Part shown: positions 9,199 through 18,797 of the stretch, one piece after another
Numbering within the stretch: the first letter of the stretch is position 1
Layout of the letters: the number at the start of each line of letters is the position of its first letter
Source: Paracoccus sp. DMF-8
GTDB lineage: Bacteria > Pseudomonadota > Alphaproteobacteria > Rhodobacterales > Rhodobacteraceae
NCBI RefSeq assembly: GCF_029309835.1
Contig: NZ_JARJHL010000016.1
Location: 62,001-126,000, forward strand
DNA: 64,000 bases
Reading direction: 5' to 3'
Position numbers and translations under genes: made by a program
Notes under the pieces: model-generated
The model's input: only the letters and a program-made list of their open reading frames with translations
Databases searched by the model: none
Told to the model about the DNA's origin: nothing

Positions 9199-10120
9199 TC
9201 TGGCTTCTCGGCCCGGGGACAGCCCCCGCAACCGAAAGAAACCGGCCAGCGTCCTGCCGAGCGATGCCGTGCCAGAGCCCAGCCTTCGGCAAGTCCCCTC
9301 GGGTGATCCGGTCAAGCACGATGGCCAGAATGACCATGCCCACGCCGCCCGCGGTCGCGCCGCCGACATCCAGACGGCCCAGCCCGGTGTTGACGACAAG
9401 GCCCAGCCCGCCGCCGCCGATCAATGCGGCGATCACCACCATCGACAGCGCCAGCATCAGCGTCTGGTTCAGCCCCGCCATGATCGTGCGCATCGCCAAA
9501 GGCAGTTGCAGGTCGCGCAGCATCTGCCAGCGGGTGGAACCGAACGCCTCGGCCGCCTCGATCAGGTCGGAGCGGACATTGCGGATGCCCAGATTGGTCA
9601 GCCGCACCATCGGCGGCAGGGCAAAGACGATGGTCGCGATGATCCCCGGCGCCGTGCCGACGCCGAACAGCATCACGATCGGCACCAGATAGACGAAAGA
9701 GGGGATCGTCTGCATGATGTCCAGCACCGGCCGCATGATCCGCCAAAACCGGTCGGAACCCGCCGCAAGGATCCCGGCGGGAATGCCGATCACCGCGCAG
9801 AACAGCACCGATGTCACGACCATCGCCAGGCTGGTCATCGTCTCGTTCCACAGCCCGATCATGTCGATGAAGGCAAAGCCCAGCACCGTAAAAATGGCCA
9901 TTCCGCGCCCGGCGAATTTCCAGGCCATCGCGGCAAAGGCCGCCGTCGTCACCAGCATCGGCACCATGCGAAAGAAACTGTCCAGCCAGAACAGCACGGC
10001 GCTGATCGGCACCTGCGCCGCGCGGAACCAGGGCCGGAAATTCGGCACCAGCCAGCCGCGCACAAAGGCATTGATCCAATCGTCGAACGGCAGCGTCGCA
10101 AGATCAGCGGGGCTGAGCAT
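9188..10120 (-). CDS. proW: Glycine betaine/proline betaine ABC transporter permease ProW
   Basis: 310 residues. The N-terminal part is amphipathic, followed by five or six helices. The cytoplasmic loop EAAEAFGSTRWQMLRDLQLP is the EAA motif that contacts the ATPase. ATG 10120 is chosen because AGGAG lies 7 bases upstream and the protein then starts just before the conserved DDWINAFVRGWL segment. It overlaps proV by 17 bases, showing translational coupling. It forms the channel of the osmolyte importer. Confidence 0.9.
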   Translation of the reverse strand: MLSPADLATLPFDDWINAFVRGWLVPNFRPWFRAAQVPISAVLFWLDSFFRMVPMLVTTAAFAAMAWKFAGRGMAIFTVLGFAFIDMIGLWNETMTSLAMVVTSVLFCAVIGIPAGILAAGSDRFWRIMRPVLDIMQTIPSFVYLVPIVMLFGVGTAPGIIATIVFALPPMVRLTNLGIRNVRSDLIEAAEAFGSTRWQMLRDLQLPLAMRTIMAGLNQTLMLALSMVVIAALIGGGGLGLVVNTGLGRLDVGGATAGGVGMVILAIVLDRITRGDLPKAGLWHGIARQDAGRFLSVAGAVPGPRSQKAG

Positions 10121-11345
10121 CGGCGGTCTCCTGTGCGATATCATCGGCTGCGGCCTCGCCCGCATCGCCGGCAAGGTGGGTCAGCACGTCATGCGGCTCG
10201 ACCACGGCAAGCAGCCGGTCGGCGCCGTCGGTGACGGCGATCGGCGGGCCGCCGCCGGCGGGGCCATACAGTTCATGCAACTGCGTGTCGTCATTGGCTG
10301 TCGGGAAATCGGTAATCATCGACTTGCCGATGGTCGTGTCGGGCGTGGCCCCGTCCAGCTCCGAGGCCGCCAGATCGCGATAGGTGACGACACCCGCCAC
10401 CCTTTCGCCGTCAAGGACATACAGCGCGCGGTCGCCGCTTTGTTCCATCATCCGCAGCGCCTCGCGGACCGATGTGCTGCGCAACTGAATCGTGGTCGGC
10501 TCGCTGGCGACGTCCCCGGCGGTAAAGACCCGGCCCCGGTCGATATCGGCGACAAAGGCCGCGACATAATCGTCGGCCGGTGCGGTGACGATGGTCTGCG
10601 CGGAACCGGTCTGGACGATGCGCCCGTCCTTCATGATGGCGATGCGGTTGCCCAGCAACAGGGCCTCGTTCAGGTCATGGGTGATGAAGACGATGGTTTT
10701 CTTCAGCGTCTTTTGCAGCGCCAGCAGTTCGGTCTGCATGTCGCGGCGGATCAGCGGGTCAAGCGCCCCGAAGGGTTCGTCCATCAGCAGGATGTCGGGA
10801 TCGGCGGCCAGTCCGCGCGCCAGCCCGACCCGCTGCTGCATGCCGCCCGACAGGTCCGCGGGCAGGCTGTCGGCCCAGGGCTCCAGCCCGACCTGCGCCA
10901 GTACCTCAAGCGCCCGTGCCCGTCGTGCCCCGGCCGTCATGCCGCGCACCTTCAGCCCATAGGCCACGTTTTCGGCAATCGTCCAATGCGGAAACAGCGC
11001 GAAATGCTGAAAGACCATGGCGATCTTTTCCCGGCGGATGCGGCGCAACGTGGCGGTGTCGGCGCGGGCGATATCTTCGCCGTCAATCATGACCTGTCCC
11101 GAGGTGGGCGTGATCAGCCCGTTCAGCATCCGCACAAGGGTGGACTTGCCGGAGCCGGACAGGCCCATGACCACGAAAATCTCGCCTTCGTGAATGTCGA
11201 AACCGGCATCCTGCACGCCGACCGTGGCACCGGTCCGGGACAGGATCGCTGACTTGCTTTCGCCGCGCCGCACCATTTCCAGCGCGGCATCGGCATTGTC
11301 GCCAAATATTTTGTAAAGGTTCTGGACCGAAAGTTTCGGTTGCAT
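10104..11345 (-). CDS. proV: Glycine betaine/proline betaine ABC transporter ATP-binding protein ProV
   Basis: 413 residues. An N-terminal extension (NLYKIFGDNADAAL) typical of ProV/OpuAA is followed by Walker A GLSGSGKST, the signature LSGGMQQRVGLARGLA and Walker B ILLMDEPFGALDPL. Two C-terminal CBS domains (from about residue 280) are the usual ionic-strength or c-di-AMP sensing module. ATG 11345 is preceded by GGAGCC; an upstream start would add 32 non-conserved residues. It is the first gene of proVWX and energises the importer. Confidence 0.92.
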   Translation of the reverse strand: MQPKLSVQNLYKIFGDNADAALEMVRRGESKSAILSRTGATVGVQDAGFDIHEGEIFVVMGLSGSGKSTLVRMLNGLITPTSGQVMIDGEDIARADTATLRRIRREKIAMVFQHFALFPHWTIAENVAYGLKVRGMTAGARRARALEVLAQVGLEPWADSLPADLSGGMQQRVGLARGLAADPDILLMDEPFGALDPLIRRDMQTELLALQKTLKKTIVFITHDLNEALLLGNRIAIMKDGRIVQTGSAQTIVTAPADDYVAAFVADIDRGRVFTAGDVASEPTTIQLRSTSVREALRMMEQSGDRALYVLDGERVAGVVTYRDLAASELDGATPDTTIGKSMITDFPTANDDTQLHELYGPAGGGPPIAVTDGADRLLAVVEPHDVLTHLAGDAGEAAADDIAQETADAQPR

Positions 11346-11655
11346 AAGGCTCCGCCTTTGATCCCGGAAATGCACGCCGACAGGAGCCGACATCGCGTGA
11401 ATTTCTGATCCCGCGCATGATGCGCAAAGCACGTTGGCCATTCGGCCGATAGGGTGCGAGACGCCCCGGGCAGGGTCTCGGGATCGCGATTACGCGTTGT
11501 TTAAGCCAAATATCCGCAGAACGCAATTTTTTGGCCACAGGCACCGCGCCGCCCGTGCCGGTGCCGGTTCCTGTGGCGGATGGACGGCCATGCGCCGGGT
11601 CCATTATAGCTGATGGCAGCGCGGTCGTATTCTGCGTGGTAAGATACAGGCGGCC
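11346..11655. promoter_or_regulatory. Divergent promoter region, proV and membrane-protein gene
   Basis: About 310 bases between divergent starts and the only place where the proVWX promoter can lie. The CTCGGGATCGCG-to-AAATATCC stretch around 11490-11515 is less GC-rich than its flanks. No clear -35/-10 pair or operator could be assigned by eye. Confidence 0.35.
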
Positions 11656-12951
11656 ATGACCCGGATGATCGGACAGCATATCCGTTTCAGCCTTTCGCTG
11701 TTTGCCCGATATGGCGCGCGGCTGACCGCGATCTGGGCGGGCGTGGCGCTGCTGCATGAGGTGTTGCTGCGTCTCGCGGTCGAGATCGGCATGCACAGCC
11801 GCCTGCTGGGCCTGTTCGCCATCGCGCCGGTCATCCTGTTGCAACTGCTGCTTTTCGTTTCGGCCTTTGTCATCTTGCAAGGGCGCACGGCCGGACTGCG
11901 GCGCCCGGCGGATGACGGGGTCCGGATCGACGATCCTGCACCGCCACGGGGTGTCCCGCTATTGGCGGGGGCGCTGCTGGCGGTGCTGATCCCGTTTTAC
12001 GGCTATTACGCGGGCTGGGGCCTGCTGTCGGAAACGCTGCGCGATTATTCCCAACTGTTCTGGGGGACGCAGATGCGGCGCATGGACCTGACGCAGCCCG
12101 AGGCCTCGCCTGCTGCGCTGGACATCGGGCAATCCGGTTGGGTCGTGCTGGCGGTTGCCCTGATCTGGCTGATCCGACGCTTTTCCAAGGCCCGGCAGGC
12201 CGGGGGTGGCCCGGCAGGGTGGGCGCTGGTCGTCGTCGCCTGCGAGGCAAGCTGGGCGCTGCTTGGCCTTTATGTGCTGTCCGGCTGGAAAGGGCAGTTC
12301 GCTGACTGGCTTGCCCTGTTGCCGTCGCCGGGCGAGATGATCGACCGGATCGTGCCCGCTGCCGGTGCGGCTGTTTCGACCGTCCCCTATCCGGTCGACT
12401 GGCCGCCGCCCTTCCGCTTGTGGCCGTTTCTGAGCGGGCTTTTCTGGTATGCCTTGCTGCCGGTGATCTGGTTCAACATGGGCGCCATCGTCCACGGCCA
12501 CGACCTGACGCGGATCGCCGAGCCGACCCGGAGACTGGCCGGAACCGCGCTGGAACGTTGGGGCGCCCTGCCCAAGGGCCTGCGCGATTTCATCGGCCAT
12601 TTCTGGGCCGGGGTGGTGAAACGCTGGAATGCGGTCGCGAATGGCGTGATGCTTGCGGCCTCGGCCGGGGTCACGCTGACGGTGTCGGTCATCGTCCTGT
12701 GGCGGCTGGTGGACTGGGCGGGCAACTGGGCATGGATCGGGCTGGCCCATCTGATCGGCCCGCGGGATTTCGCATCCTGGCAGGTGATCGGGGTGCCGCT
12801 GAACCTGCTGTTCGGCATGCCCGGCGGCATGCCGGGGGGGATTCTGGTCGGGCCCTTGCAGTTCTGCATCCTGTCGGCGGGCTTGCAGCTTGCCGCGCGC
12901 GCCGCGCCGGTCAGGGCGACGGTCAGGGCGCCGGACGCATCACCAGCCTGA
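11656..12951 (+). CDS. Polytopic membrane protein of unknown function
   Basis: 431 residues with about eight hydrophobic helices (near 20-40, 50-75, 100-120, 155-175, 185-205, 255-280, 330-350, 385-410) separated by short, often acidic loops. Trp and aromatic residues are abundant at helix ends. No motif of a known transporter or enzyme was seen. It converges with, and overlaps by 29 bases, a three-gene cassette of exported proteins on the other strand, so the four genes may act together at the envelope. This is inference only. Confidence 0.6.
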   Translation: MTRMIGQHIRFSLSLFARYGARLTAIWAGVALLHEVLLRLAVEIGMHSRLLGLFAIAPVILLQLLLFVSAFVILQGRTAGLRRPADDGVRIDDPAPPRGVPLLAGALLAVLIPFYGYYAGWGLLSETLRDYSQLFWGTQMRRMDLTQPEASPAALDIGQSGWVVLAVALIWLIRRFSKARQAGGGPAGWALVVVACEASWALLGLYVLSGWKGQFADWLALLPSPGEMIDRIVPAAGAAVSTVPYPVDWPPPFRLWPFLSGLFWYALLPVIWFNMGAIVHGHDLTRIAEPTRRLAGTALERWGALPKGLRDFIGHFWAGVVKRWNAVANGVMLAASAGVTLTVSVIVLWRLVDWAGNWAWIGLAHLIGPRDFASWQVIGVPLNLLFGMPGGMPGGILVGPLQFCILSAGLQLAARAAPVRATVRAPDASPA

Positions 12952-13463
12952 GCGGCAGGGACAGCGCATCGGGCAGGCCCGCCTGATCCCGGATTTCCAG
13001 CCGCAATCCGTCCAGCACCTCAAGCGGCAGCAGAAAGGCTTCGTCGGCGGTGCCTTGCCCGCTGCCGGCAATCACCTGCCGGCAATTCGGCCCGGCCCGT
13101 TGCCCATCGCCAAGAAAGGCCGCGATCTCCAGCCCCAGTTGACTGTAAAGCGGCAGCCAGCGCCGCCCCTTGTCATCCGTGATGCTGACCGTGCAGTTCA
13201 GCCATTGCGCCATGTCCTGCGGATCGCCCGCGACATCCAGCCGGACAAGGGCGACGGCCCTGTCGGGCAATTGCGGCAGCACCGTGAATCTTGCGGCCTC
13301 GATCCGGAAATGCAGCCCGTGCAGGGTTCCGTCCGGGGTTTCGGCCTGCGTGATCCGGGTCGGGACATGGGTGCGCAAGTCACGCAGGGCGGGCCATGCG
13401 ACCACCAGGCGAGGCAAGGCCGAAAAAGACAAGCGCCGCAAGGATCCAGCCCAGATGTTTCAT
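12923..13463 (-). pseudogene. Exported protein of unknown function, frame interrupted
   Basis: Third gene of a minus-strand cassette. The start ATG 13463 overlaps the upstream stop (ATGA) and opens a hydrophobic leader, MKHLGWILAALVF, but that frame stops after 26 codons. The main 170-codon body continues in the next frame (LVVAWPALRDLRTH onward). Removing one base from the A5 run at 13423-13427 (plus strand) joins leader and body into one protein of about 180 residues. The body has alternating beta-type segments and a WLNCTVSITDDKGRRW stretch. No family was recognised. It may be intact if the run length is a sequencing error. Confidence 0.5.
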
Positions 13464-14008
13464 GGACCGAAACCTTCTTCGGCCCGGTGTTCCGGCAGGG
13501 CGGCTGGCGGCTGAAGGCGCAAACCCCCCTCCAGCGGCGGATTCAGCGGTGAGGTCAGGACCAGCGCGCCGCCCGCGATCTCATCGGCCGGCAGTTCGAA
13601 CACCGCCAGCGCCGACATGGTCAGGCCGGGTTGCAGCGCCACCGATTCCACCGCGCCGGGCAGGTTTTCGGCCCGCGCGGTCGCGGCATATTCCCTGCCG
13701 CTTGCACCCTGCCAGACGGCGCGCAGGGTCGTGGACTGGATATTGGCATGCAGCCGCAGATCGACCAGCAGGAAAACCCCCTGCGTTTCCAGCAGCCGGT
13801 CCCGCCCGAACCGGGAAAAGCCGATCCGGTCCGCCGTGCGCCAGCCCGCGACCTGCCCGCCGAACAGCCGCGTTTCGCCCGGCTGATCGGCGGGAACATC
13901 GGTGACGAAAGGCCGGAATGTTTCGTTATAGCCGGGATTCGTGGCATGAAACGCTGCCAGAAGACCGGCACCGGCCAGCGCGATGCAGGCGGGGGCCAGC
14001 CCTTTCAT
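13460..14008 (-). CDS. Exported protein of unknown function (cassette gene 2)
   Basis: 182 residues. The N-terminal signal or anchor helix (residues 5-20, ending AAFHATNPGY) is followed by a soluble domain with beta-rich stretches (GVFLLVDLRLHA, ALAVFELPADE) reminiscent of DUF4352-like or immunoglobulin-like periplasmic folds. That resemblance is weak. ATG 14008 overlaps the preceding stop by ATGA, and its own stop overlaps the next start, so the three genes are translationally coupled. Confidence 0.6.
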   Translation of the reverse strand: MKGLAPACIALAGAGLLAAFHATNPGYNETFRPFVTDVPADQPGETRLFGGQVAGWRTADRIGFSRFGRDRLLETQGVFLLVDLRLHANIQSTTLRAVWQGASGREYAATARAENLPGAVESVALQPGLTMSALAVFELPADEIAGGALVLTSPLNPPLEGGLRLQPPAALPEHRAEEGFGP

Positions 14009-14571
14009 GGCAGGACCTCGGGGGTGATGCGCAATTCGCCGGACGGCTCGTGCCCCAGCCAGCTTGCCTGACCATACAGATTGTCGCGCAGCTTGAAGAT
14101 CTGCCGGCTGAAACGGATCGTGGTCATTTCCGGCGGCAGATGATCGGGCGGCAGGCTGTCGGGCGGCCAGATCAGCCGCACCTGTTCGGGCATCCGGGGA
14201 TGCAGTTGCCGCAGCGGCTCGCCGTCGCGCAGCAAGATGACCTCGGCGGCGGGCAGGGGGCCGTTTTCCAGCAGCAGGTCGGGCAGTCGGGCGGGTGCGC
14301 CGAAAGGCGTGCCGACGGTCGCGCCGGTCATGGTTTCCACCGTCGCCTCTAGGATCAGTTGGCCATCCTGCACCATCAGCCGTTCCGGGATCAGGCTGGT
14401 CCGCCCCGCCGCGACGGCCTGTCCAAGACCGATCTGCGGCAGTTCTTTCGGTGCGCGCGCGTCCTCGACCCGCAGCCACCAGCTTGTCAGAATGGCCGCG
14501 CCAATCCCCAGAGACGCCAGAAAGCGCAACCTGAGCGATCGGAGGATCATGCGTGACCGGCGTTGTGTCAT
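14005..14571 (-). CDS. Membrane-anchored protein of unknown function (cassette gene 1)
   Basis: 188 residues; basic N-terminus, then one helix (about 14-32, SLGIGAAILTSWWL) and a periplasmic domain rich in Leu and Pro. The first gene of the coupled cassette 14571-12923. An alternative start is the Met eight residues in (MILRSLRLRF). No family was recognised; an envelope location is inferred from the anchor. Confidence 0.6.
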   Translation of the reverse strand: MTQRRSRMILRSLRLRFLASLGIGAAILTSWWLRVEDARAPKELPQIGLGQAVAAGRTSLIPERLMVQDGQLILEATVETMTGATVGTPFGAPARLPDLLLENGPLPAAEVILLRDGEPLRQLHPRMPEQVRLIWPPDSLPPDHLPPEMTTIRFSRQIFKLRDNLYGQASWLGHEPSGELRITPEVLP

Positions 14572-14822
14572 GCGACTATTTGCCAGAAAGCGCCGCGCAG
14601 GCTCAAGCGGTTATGACGATCCGGGTCAGCCCGCTTGTTTGCGACGGTGGCCCGTCCCGATGTGGCCAGCCCTGAGGCGACCTGTCCTGATCTGGCCGTT
14701 CGCGCTTGCCGCCGCGATCCTGACCGGGCAATGTCGGGCCGGCGCGGCGGCGGTTCCACAGGCCGGCGGGAAACGGCGGCGCCCCGGTCGCGGGCATCGC
14801 CAGCAGAGACGATTGATTTGCC

Positions 14823-15350
14823 ATGATCTGGCCGGGAAAACAGTTTCTTTTCGTGACAGCCCTGTTCGTTGGCTGCGTCATGGCCGCAGCCATGGGAAAC
14901 CTGCCCTGGGAGGCCGCCGTTTTCGCGGGGATCGTGGTGCTGATGCATGTCCTGCCCTGGGTCTGGGGGGCGCTGACCGATCCGGTGGGCGATCTGGAAC
15001 AGGGGCGCATCGTGGCGGTGGATATCCATATCGACCGCAGATCCTGGTATATGGGACGCGACGAGCCGCTTGACACGCGGGCGGTCGTCCGCATGCCCTC
15101 TGGTCAAGAGATCGCCGTCGCGGTCTGGCCGATGCGCCTGCCCAAAGCGGTCCGCAAGCAGGTATTTTCGCCATATTGGGCCATCTGGGCAAGCTCCTGG
15201 TCAACAAATCTGGCCATTCGGGACAGGGATGACAGGAAACGCGCGATAGATCAGGCCAGAGATGGCGGCTATCGCTTTGAACTGGCCAAAGCCGTCGCGG
15301 TTGGCCTTCGCCGGTCGGAAAAGGGTCGTGTGATCCTGCTTGGAACGTAA
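14823..15350 (+). CDS. Small membrane protein of unknown function
   Basis: 175 residues with two N-terminal helices (about 8-27 and 31-50), then a soluble domain that contains DIHIDRRSWYMGRDEPLD and ends in basic residues. It is divergent from the exported-protein cassette across about 250 bases. No recognised domain. The ORF is well defined by length and codon bias. Confidence 0.55.
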   Translation: MIWPGKQFLFVTALFVGCVMAAAMGNLPWEAAVFAGIVVLMHVLPWVWGALTDPVGDLEQGRIVAVDIHIDRRSWYMGRDEPLDTRAVVRMPSGQEIAVAVWPMRLPKAVRKQVFSPYWAIWASSWSTNLAIRDRDDRKRAIDQARDGGYRFELAKAVAVGLRRSEKGRVILLGT

Positions 15351-15862
15351 GCGCGGTGACATGGGTCATGACAGAACGGACATGACGAAACGTGTAACGC
15401 GACAGAAACATGGGTCTAAAAGGGACCAAGCCGGTTTATCTGGGAACAGCTGATAATATCCGGGAAATGTCGAAAAAACGGGCGCTTAGCTGATATGGTG
15501 ACCGGTGGCGCGTTGACGGGCTCATTTGCATGTCAGAACGGAAACGGTTTGAGATACCCCGCAGAGCGCCTCTTGAAGAGACCTGCATCAACCCTCCCGG
15601 AACCCGCGTTAAAGCCTGTTTTTACGGGGTTTTCCACACGTACGGAGCCTGAATCCGCCACCTGCACTGTTATCGTTAACATGCAAATTTTGTACGGACG
15701 TTGAGCGCCATCTGCATGTTACATAAAATCAAAGGCTTAGACGAAATCCGGGGCGGTTTGGCCCGAATCTGCCCCGGAAAGGTGGTTTTGCGCAACGGTA
15801 TGCGCTGAACGCATAGCTATAGGTTGTGCCACCGCCGCCGCGATCCGTGGCACCCCTCACCA
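15351..15862. other. Gap at the left edge of the prophage remnant
   Basis: No gene seen. About 15430-15790 is richer in A/T than the flanks (for example CATGCAAATTTTGTACGG near 15681). It lies immediately beyond the last prophage gene, so an attachment site might be here, but no tRNA end or matching direct repeat near 23.1 kb was found by eye. Confidence 0.35.
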
Positions 15863-17648
15863 TCACCCCGGCACGCTCTCGGCCATCACGGCTCTGATAC
15901 TGGCGCGCTCTGCTGGCGTCGGGATGCGGTCATGGACGACCAGTGCGGCAATGTCGGTTTCGACCGGATCTCCACCCGCGCTCAGCGGCGAGATGAACAG
16001 CGTAGTGGTCTCTGCCAACACCGCCCCTTCCGGCAGGGGCGTGGCGACATCGCCGTAGTCGGTCGTGCCGTGGATGACGCGGACGGTTGTGCCTGCTGCG
16101 CTAAAGCAGAACTCGGCCACGAACCACGCGCCCTGAATAAAACTGCCCTCTGCGGAACGGCTGATCACAGGGTCAAAGCCATCCTGACCATACAAGGCTT
16201 CGAAACCTCCGCCCCTGTGAGGGCTGCCAGATGCCACCATGCGCGGCCAGTTCCAGGGATCGTGCAGGCGGTTATTGGCGGACACAAGGTCAATGGTGCC
16301 CAGGCTCGTTGTCCTGACAGCCATGGCGACATAGAGTTCTGTCGATGTCAGCGACATGCGCGGGATATCTTCAACGGTCGGGTAGCGCCCGAACCGCATC
16401 ACCCCATCGACAACAGTCGGCGGGGTCCCCAACATCACCGGGCCTTCATGGATGGTGGCCGCCTTGTACAGGACGTGGTCTGCTGGCAGGACGGCCTCGG
16501 TTTCGTCGACCGCAGGGCCGACCGGGTTGGACCTGACCACCGTTGTGCTCTCGGTGTTGGTTGCCGATACCGCATAGCGCAGCCTCGCCACCAACTGTTC
16601 CGCCGCGACCGGCTGGCTCGTATTCGGCAGCGATCCGGTTGGCCAGCGCCCAGAAATATTCTGCCTGCGCGCGGGTCGCATATTCGGGGATGAACACAGA
16701 GCCGGGGTTGACAGCGTCCAGCGCCTCAAGGTCGAAGCCATACAGCAGGGTCGTGACCAGACAGGTCAGTCCGTAGCTGGTCGGGTCGGCTGCATGGATG
16801 TCGTCACTGAAAATATCTTCCACGACCGTGTAACCCGGAGCAACACCGGCGATAATGTCGTCATACAGATGCTGCATGAACAGATGGCCGGGGAACACCC
16901 AGGCCCGCCAGTTATCTGGCAAGCTAGGATAAAGCTGCTTCATTTTCCATGTGGTGTAATCCGCCATATATTTGAAAATACGACCGTGTTCCGGCAGGCC
17001 GGTGCGGAATGCAAACTCCGACCACAGCGGGGAAGCTGGTTGGGTAGCCGATGCGCCGGGACCGTGTATGTCCGGCCAGATCGACCACAGGATCACATCG
17101 TTTCCGCCGCCGTTCACGATGGTGTTGGCGACGAAACGGCACAGGTAATCAAGGGTTCTGCGCTGGTGATCGACATCCTCATCAGGGTGGGCGAAGCGAG
17201 GCACAGGCAGGCTTTCGGTGATCATCAGGGTATCAAACTCGACGATGTTGCGCCGCGCGTCGGTGTTGATGCTGGCAACATCGAATTCGTGCTCCCACCG
17301 CGCCATTATGGACGATCCCGGCATGAGCGAGTTCTTCATGGTCTCATAGGGCGCGGTGACCCCGATGCTGACCAGCAATTCGCGCATGTTCCGATGCCAC
17401 GCGGCATAGTCATCCGTCAGACTGTGGCCGCTATGAACGTGGTTGCTGGCGCTGGTCAGGGGGGTGCGCAGCTGGCCCGGCGGTGGGGGTGCAGCCGCGA
17501 CCGTGATCGGCCCCGACATGGCAGTGTTGAGAGTATACCATGTGCCCGCTACCAAACCTGCAATGGTCTGCGGCAGGGCGCGGCGGGTGACGAACAGGAT
17601 GTTGTCGTCGGTCATGTCAACATCGGTGACGATGATACGGTTGGCCAT
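15863..17648 (-). pseudogene. Phage tail-associated SGNH hydrolase with LamG-like lectin domain, frame interrupted
   Basis: N-terminal frame from ATG 17648; C-terminal frame ends at 15863. An extra base in the CCGG at 16609-16612 breaks it; removing one G gives EYEPAVAAEQLVARLRY and a protein of about 595 residues. SGNH hydrolase blocks are visible: block I HSGHSLTDDY, block III GGGNDVILW, block V DDIHAADPTSYG (Asp-x-x-His dyad). The last about 220 residues resemble a concanavalin A/LamG lectin fold. It is placed last in the tail operon, so it may de-esterify and bind a surface polysaccharide. The hydrolase assignment rests on motifs only. Confidence 0.6.
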
Positions 17649-17649
17649 G

Positions 17650-18498
17650 TCAGTCCTCGATTGTGATTCCGCCCGTCCCGCCCGTGATGATCAGGGCCGG
17701 GACGGCGGGCATGTCTGTGATGGTGAGCGCGCCGGGACCGCCGATCAGGGTCCATTCGGCGGGCGGCTCGGGTGTGTCTGCGATGATGGTGCCGGTCAGC
17801 GTCACCGCCGCAGGATCACCGACGCCGTTGGCCCAGGTGACCGTGACCGTCCAGGCCGTGTCGGCGCTGACCTCGGGCCAGACGATCAGCCCGCCCCCTG
17901 TGCCGGTCTGATCCGGCCAGCCGTCGATCTGTGCCACCCATGTGGCGGTCGGGGGCGGATTGCCGGTCGCGGCGCCGATATGCAGCGTGGATATCCCGCC
18001 GGACACCGGCGCAGGGCCGATCGCAGGATCATTCGTGACGACCGGTGCAGCGAGCGCAGCCGTGATCGTCGCGCTGGCCGTGCTGGTCGCCGGTGACCCG
18101 TGACCGTTTGTCGCCGTCCAGGTCACCACCAGTTCGCCCGGACCGGTCCCGACGTAGCTGTCTCCGACGATCGCATCAACGGGCTGGCCGTCCAATGTGG
18201 CGCTGCGGGTCACGGTCGGGGTGGGCGTGCCAGCAAAAACCGGGGCCGTCAGGTCAAAGACGGTCCCGAACGGGCCGGTCACCGGGCTGATCGCGCCGGG
18301 CGCGACCAGCGACGGCGCCACGCCCGGCTGCGGTGTCTCGCCCCCCTCCAGCGCCTCGATCCGCGCCAGCGCCGCTGCCAGCGCGGTTTCCAGATCGGCG
18401 ATCCGGGCCAGAGTTTCCGGCGACACCCCGCCGGGCAGCAGGACAGGCGCATTGTGGACGGTGACGGATTCATCCGCCCCGAAAATCACGATCCTCAT
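17650..18498 (-). CDS. Phage tail-region protein with coiled coil and Ig-like repeats
   Basis: 282 residues. ATG 18498 overlaps the preceding stop (ATGA). A short N-terminal domain is followed by a coiled coil (LARIADLETALAAALARIEALE, about 30-52), a Pro/Gly linker, and two or three beta-sandwich-like repeats rich in Thr, Val and Gly (TVTRSATLDGQ..., WTVTVTWANGVGD). A Gly-rich C-terminus ends ITGGTGGITIED. It is typical of phage fibre or decoration proteins that trimerise. No specific family is assigned. Confidence 0.6.
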   Translation of the reverse strand: MRIVIFGADESVTVHNAPVLLPGGVSPETLARIADLETALAAALARIEALEGGETPQPGVAPSLVAPGAISPVTGPFGTVFDLTAPVFAGTPTPTVTRSATLDGQPVDAIVGDSYVGTGPGELVVTWTATNGHGSPATSTASATITAALAAPVVTNDPAIGPAPVSGGISTLHIGAATGNPPPTATWVAQIDGWPDQTGTGGGLIVWPEVSADTAWTVTVTWANGVGDPAAVTLTGTIIADTPEPPAEWTLIGGPGALTITDMPAVPALIITGGTGGITIED

Positions 18499-18797
18499 GT
18501 GCTGGCCCCCTCGAAGATCTGCAGGCGGATATTGGTCGTGGCCGGAATCGCGATCACGTCGCCGCCGCGCTGGATCCTGACATCGAAACTGGCCGCGCCG
18601 ATGGCCCATCCCGTCGTGTCGGCGCGGAGCGCGATGATCCGGCTGTCAGGATCCGCGGAGACCTGCAGATCATGACGCGCGCCCTGCTGGCGCATCTCGG
18701 CCGTGACCGCGTCCCAGGGCCAGAGCGCCGCCCATTCGGCCTCATCCAGTTCGACTTGCGCGCGGAATGTGGCGCCGCGTTTGATCCGGGCGGTCAT
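18495..18797 (-). CDS. Small phage protein of unknown function
   Basis: 100 residues in the tail operon, coupled at both ends. It is predominantly beta (KRGATFRAQVELDEAEW ... DVRIQRGGDVIAIP), resembling small baseplate or receptor-binding accessory domains. No recognised family. Confidence 0.55.
   Translation of the reverse strand: MTARIKRGATFRAQVELDEAEWAALWPWDAVTAEMRQQGARHDLQVSADPDSRIIALRADTTGWAIGAASFDVRIQRGGDVIAIPATTNIRLQIFEGAST

Noticed and set aside
7718..10234. 838-codon open frame on the plus strand
   Set aside because: Antisense to proX and proW, composition rich in Arg/His/Gly with no domain; a by-product of high GC.
14237..15073. 278-codon plus-strand frame
   Set aside because: Antisense to cassette gene 1 and partly out of frame with the real gene at 14823.
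15351..15862. Possible attL with tRNA remnant
   Set aside because: No tRNA 3' end or repeat shared with the right boundary could be found by eye.
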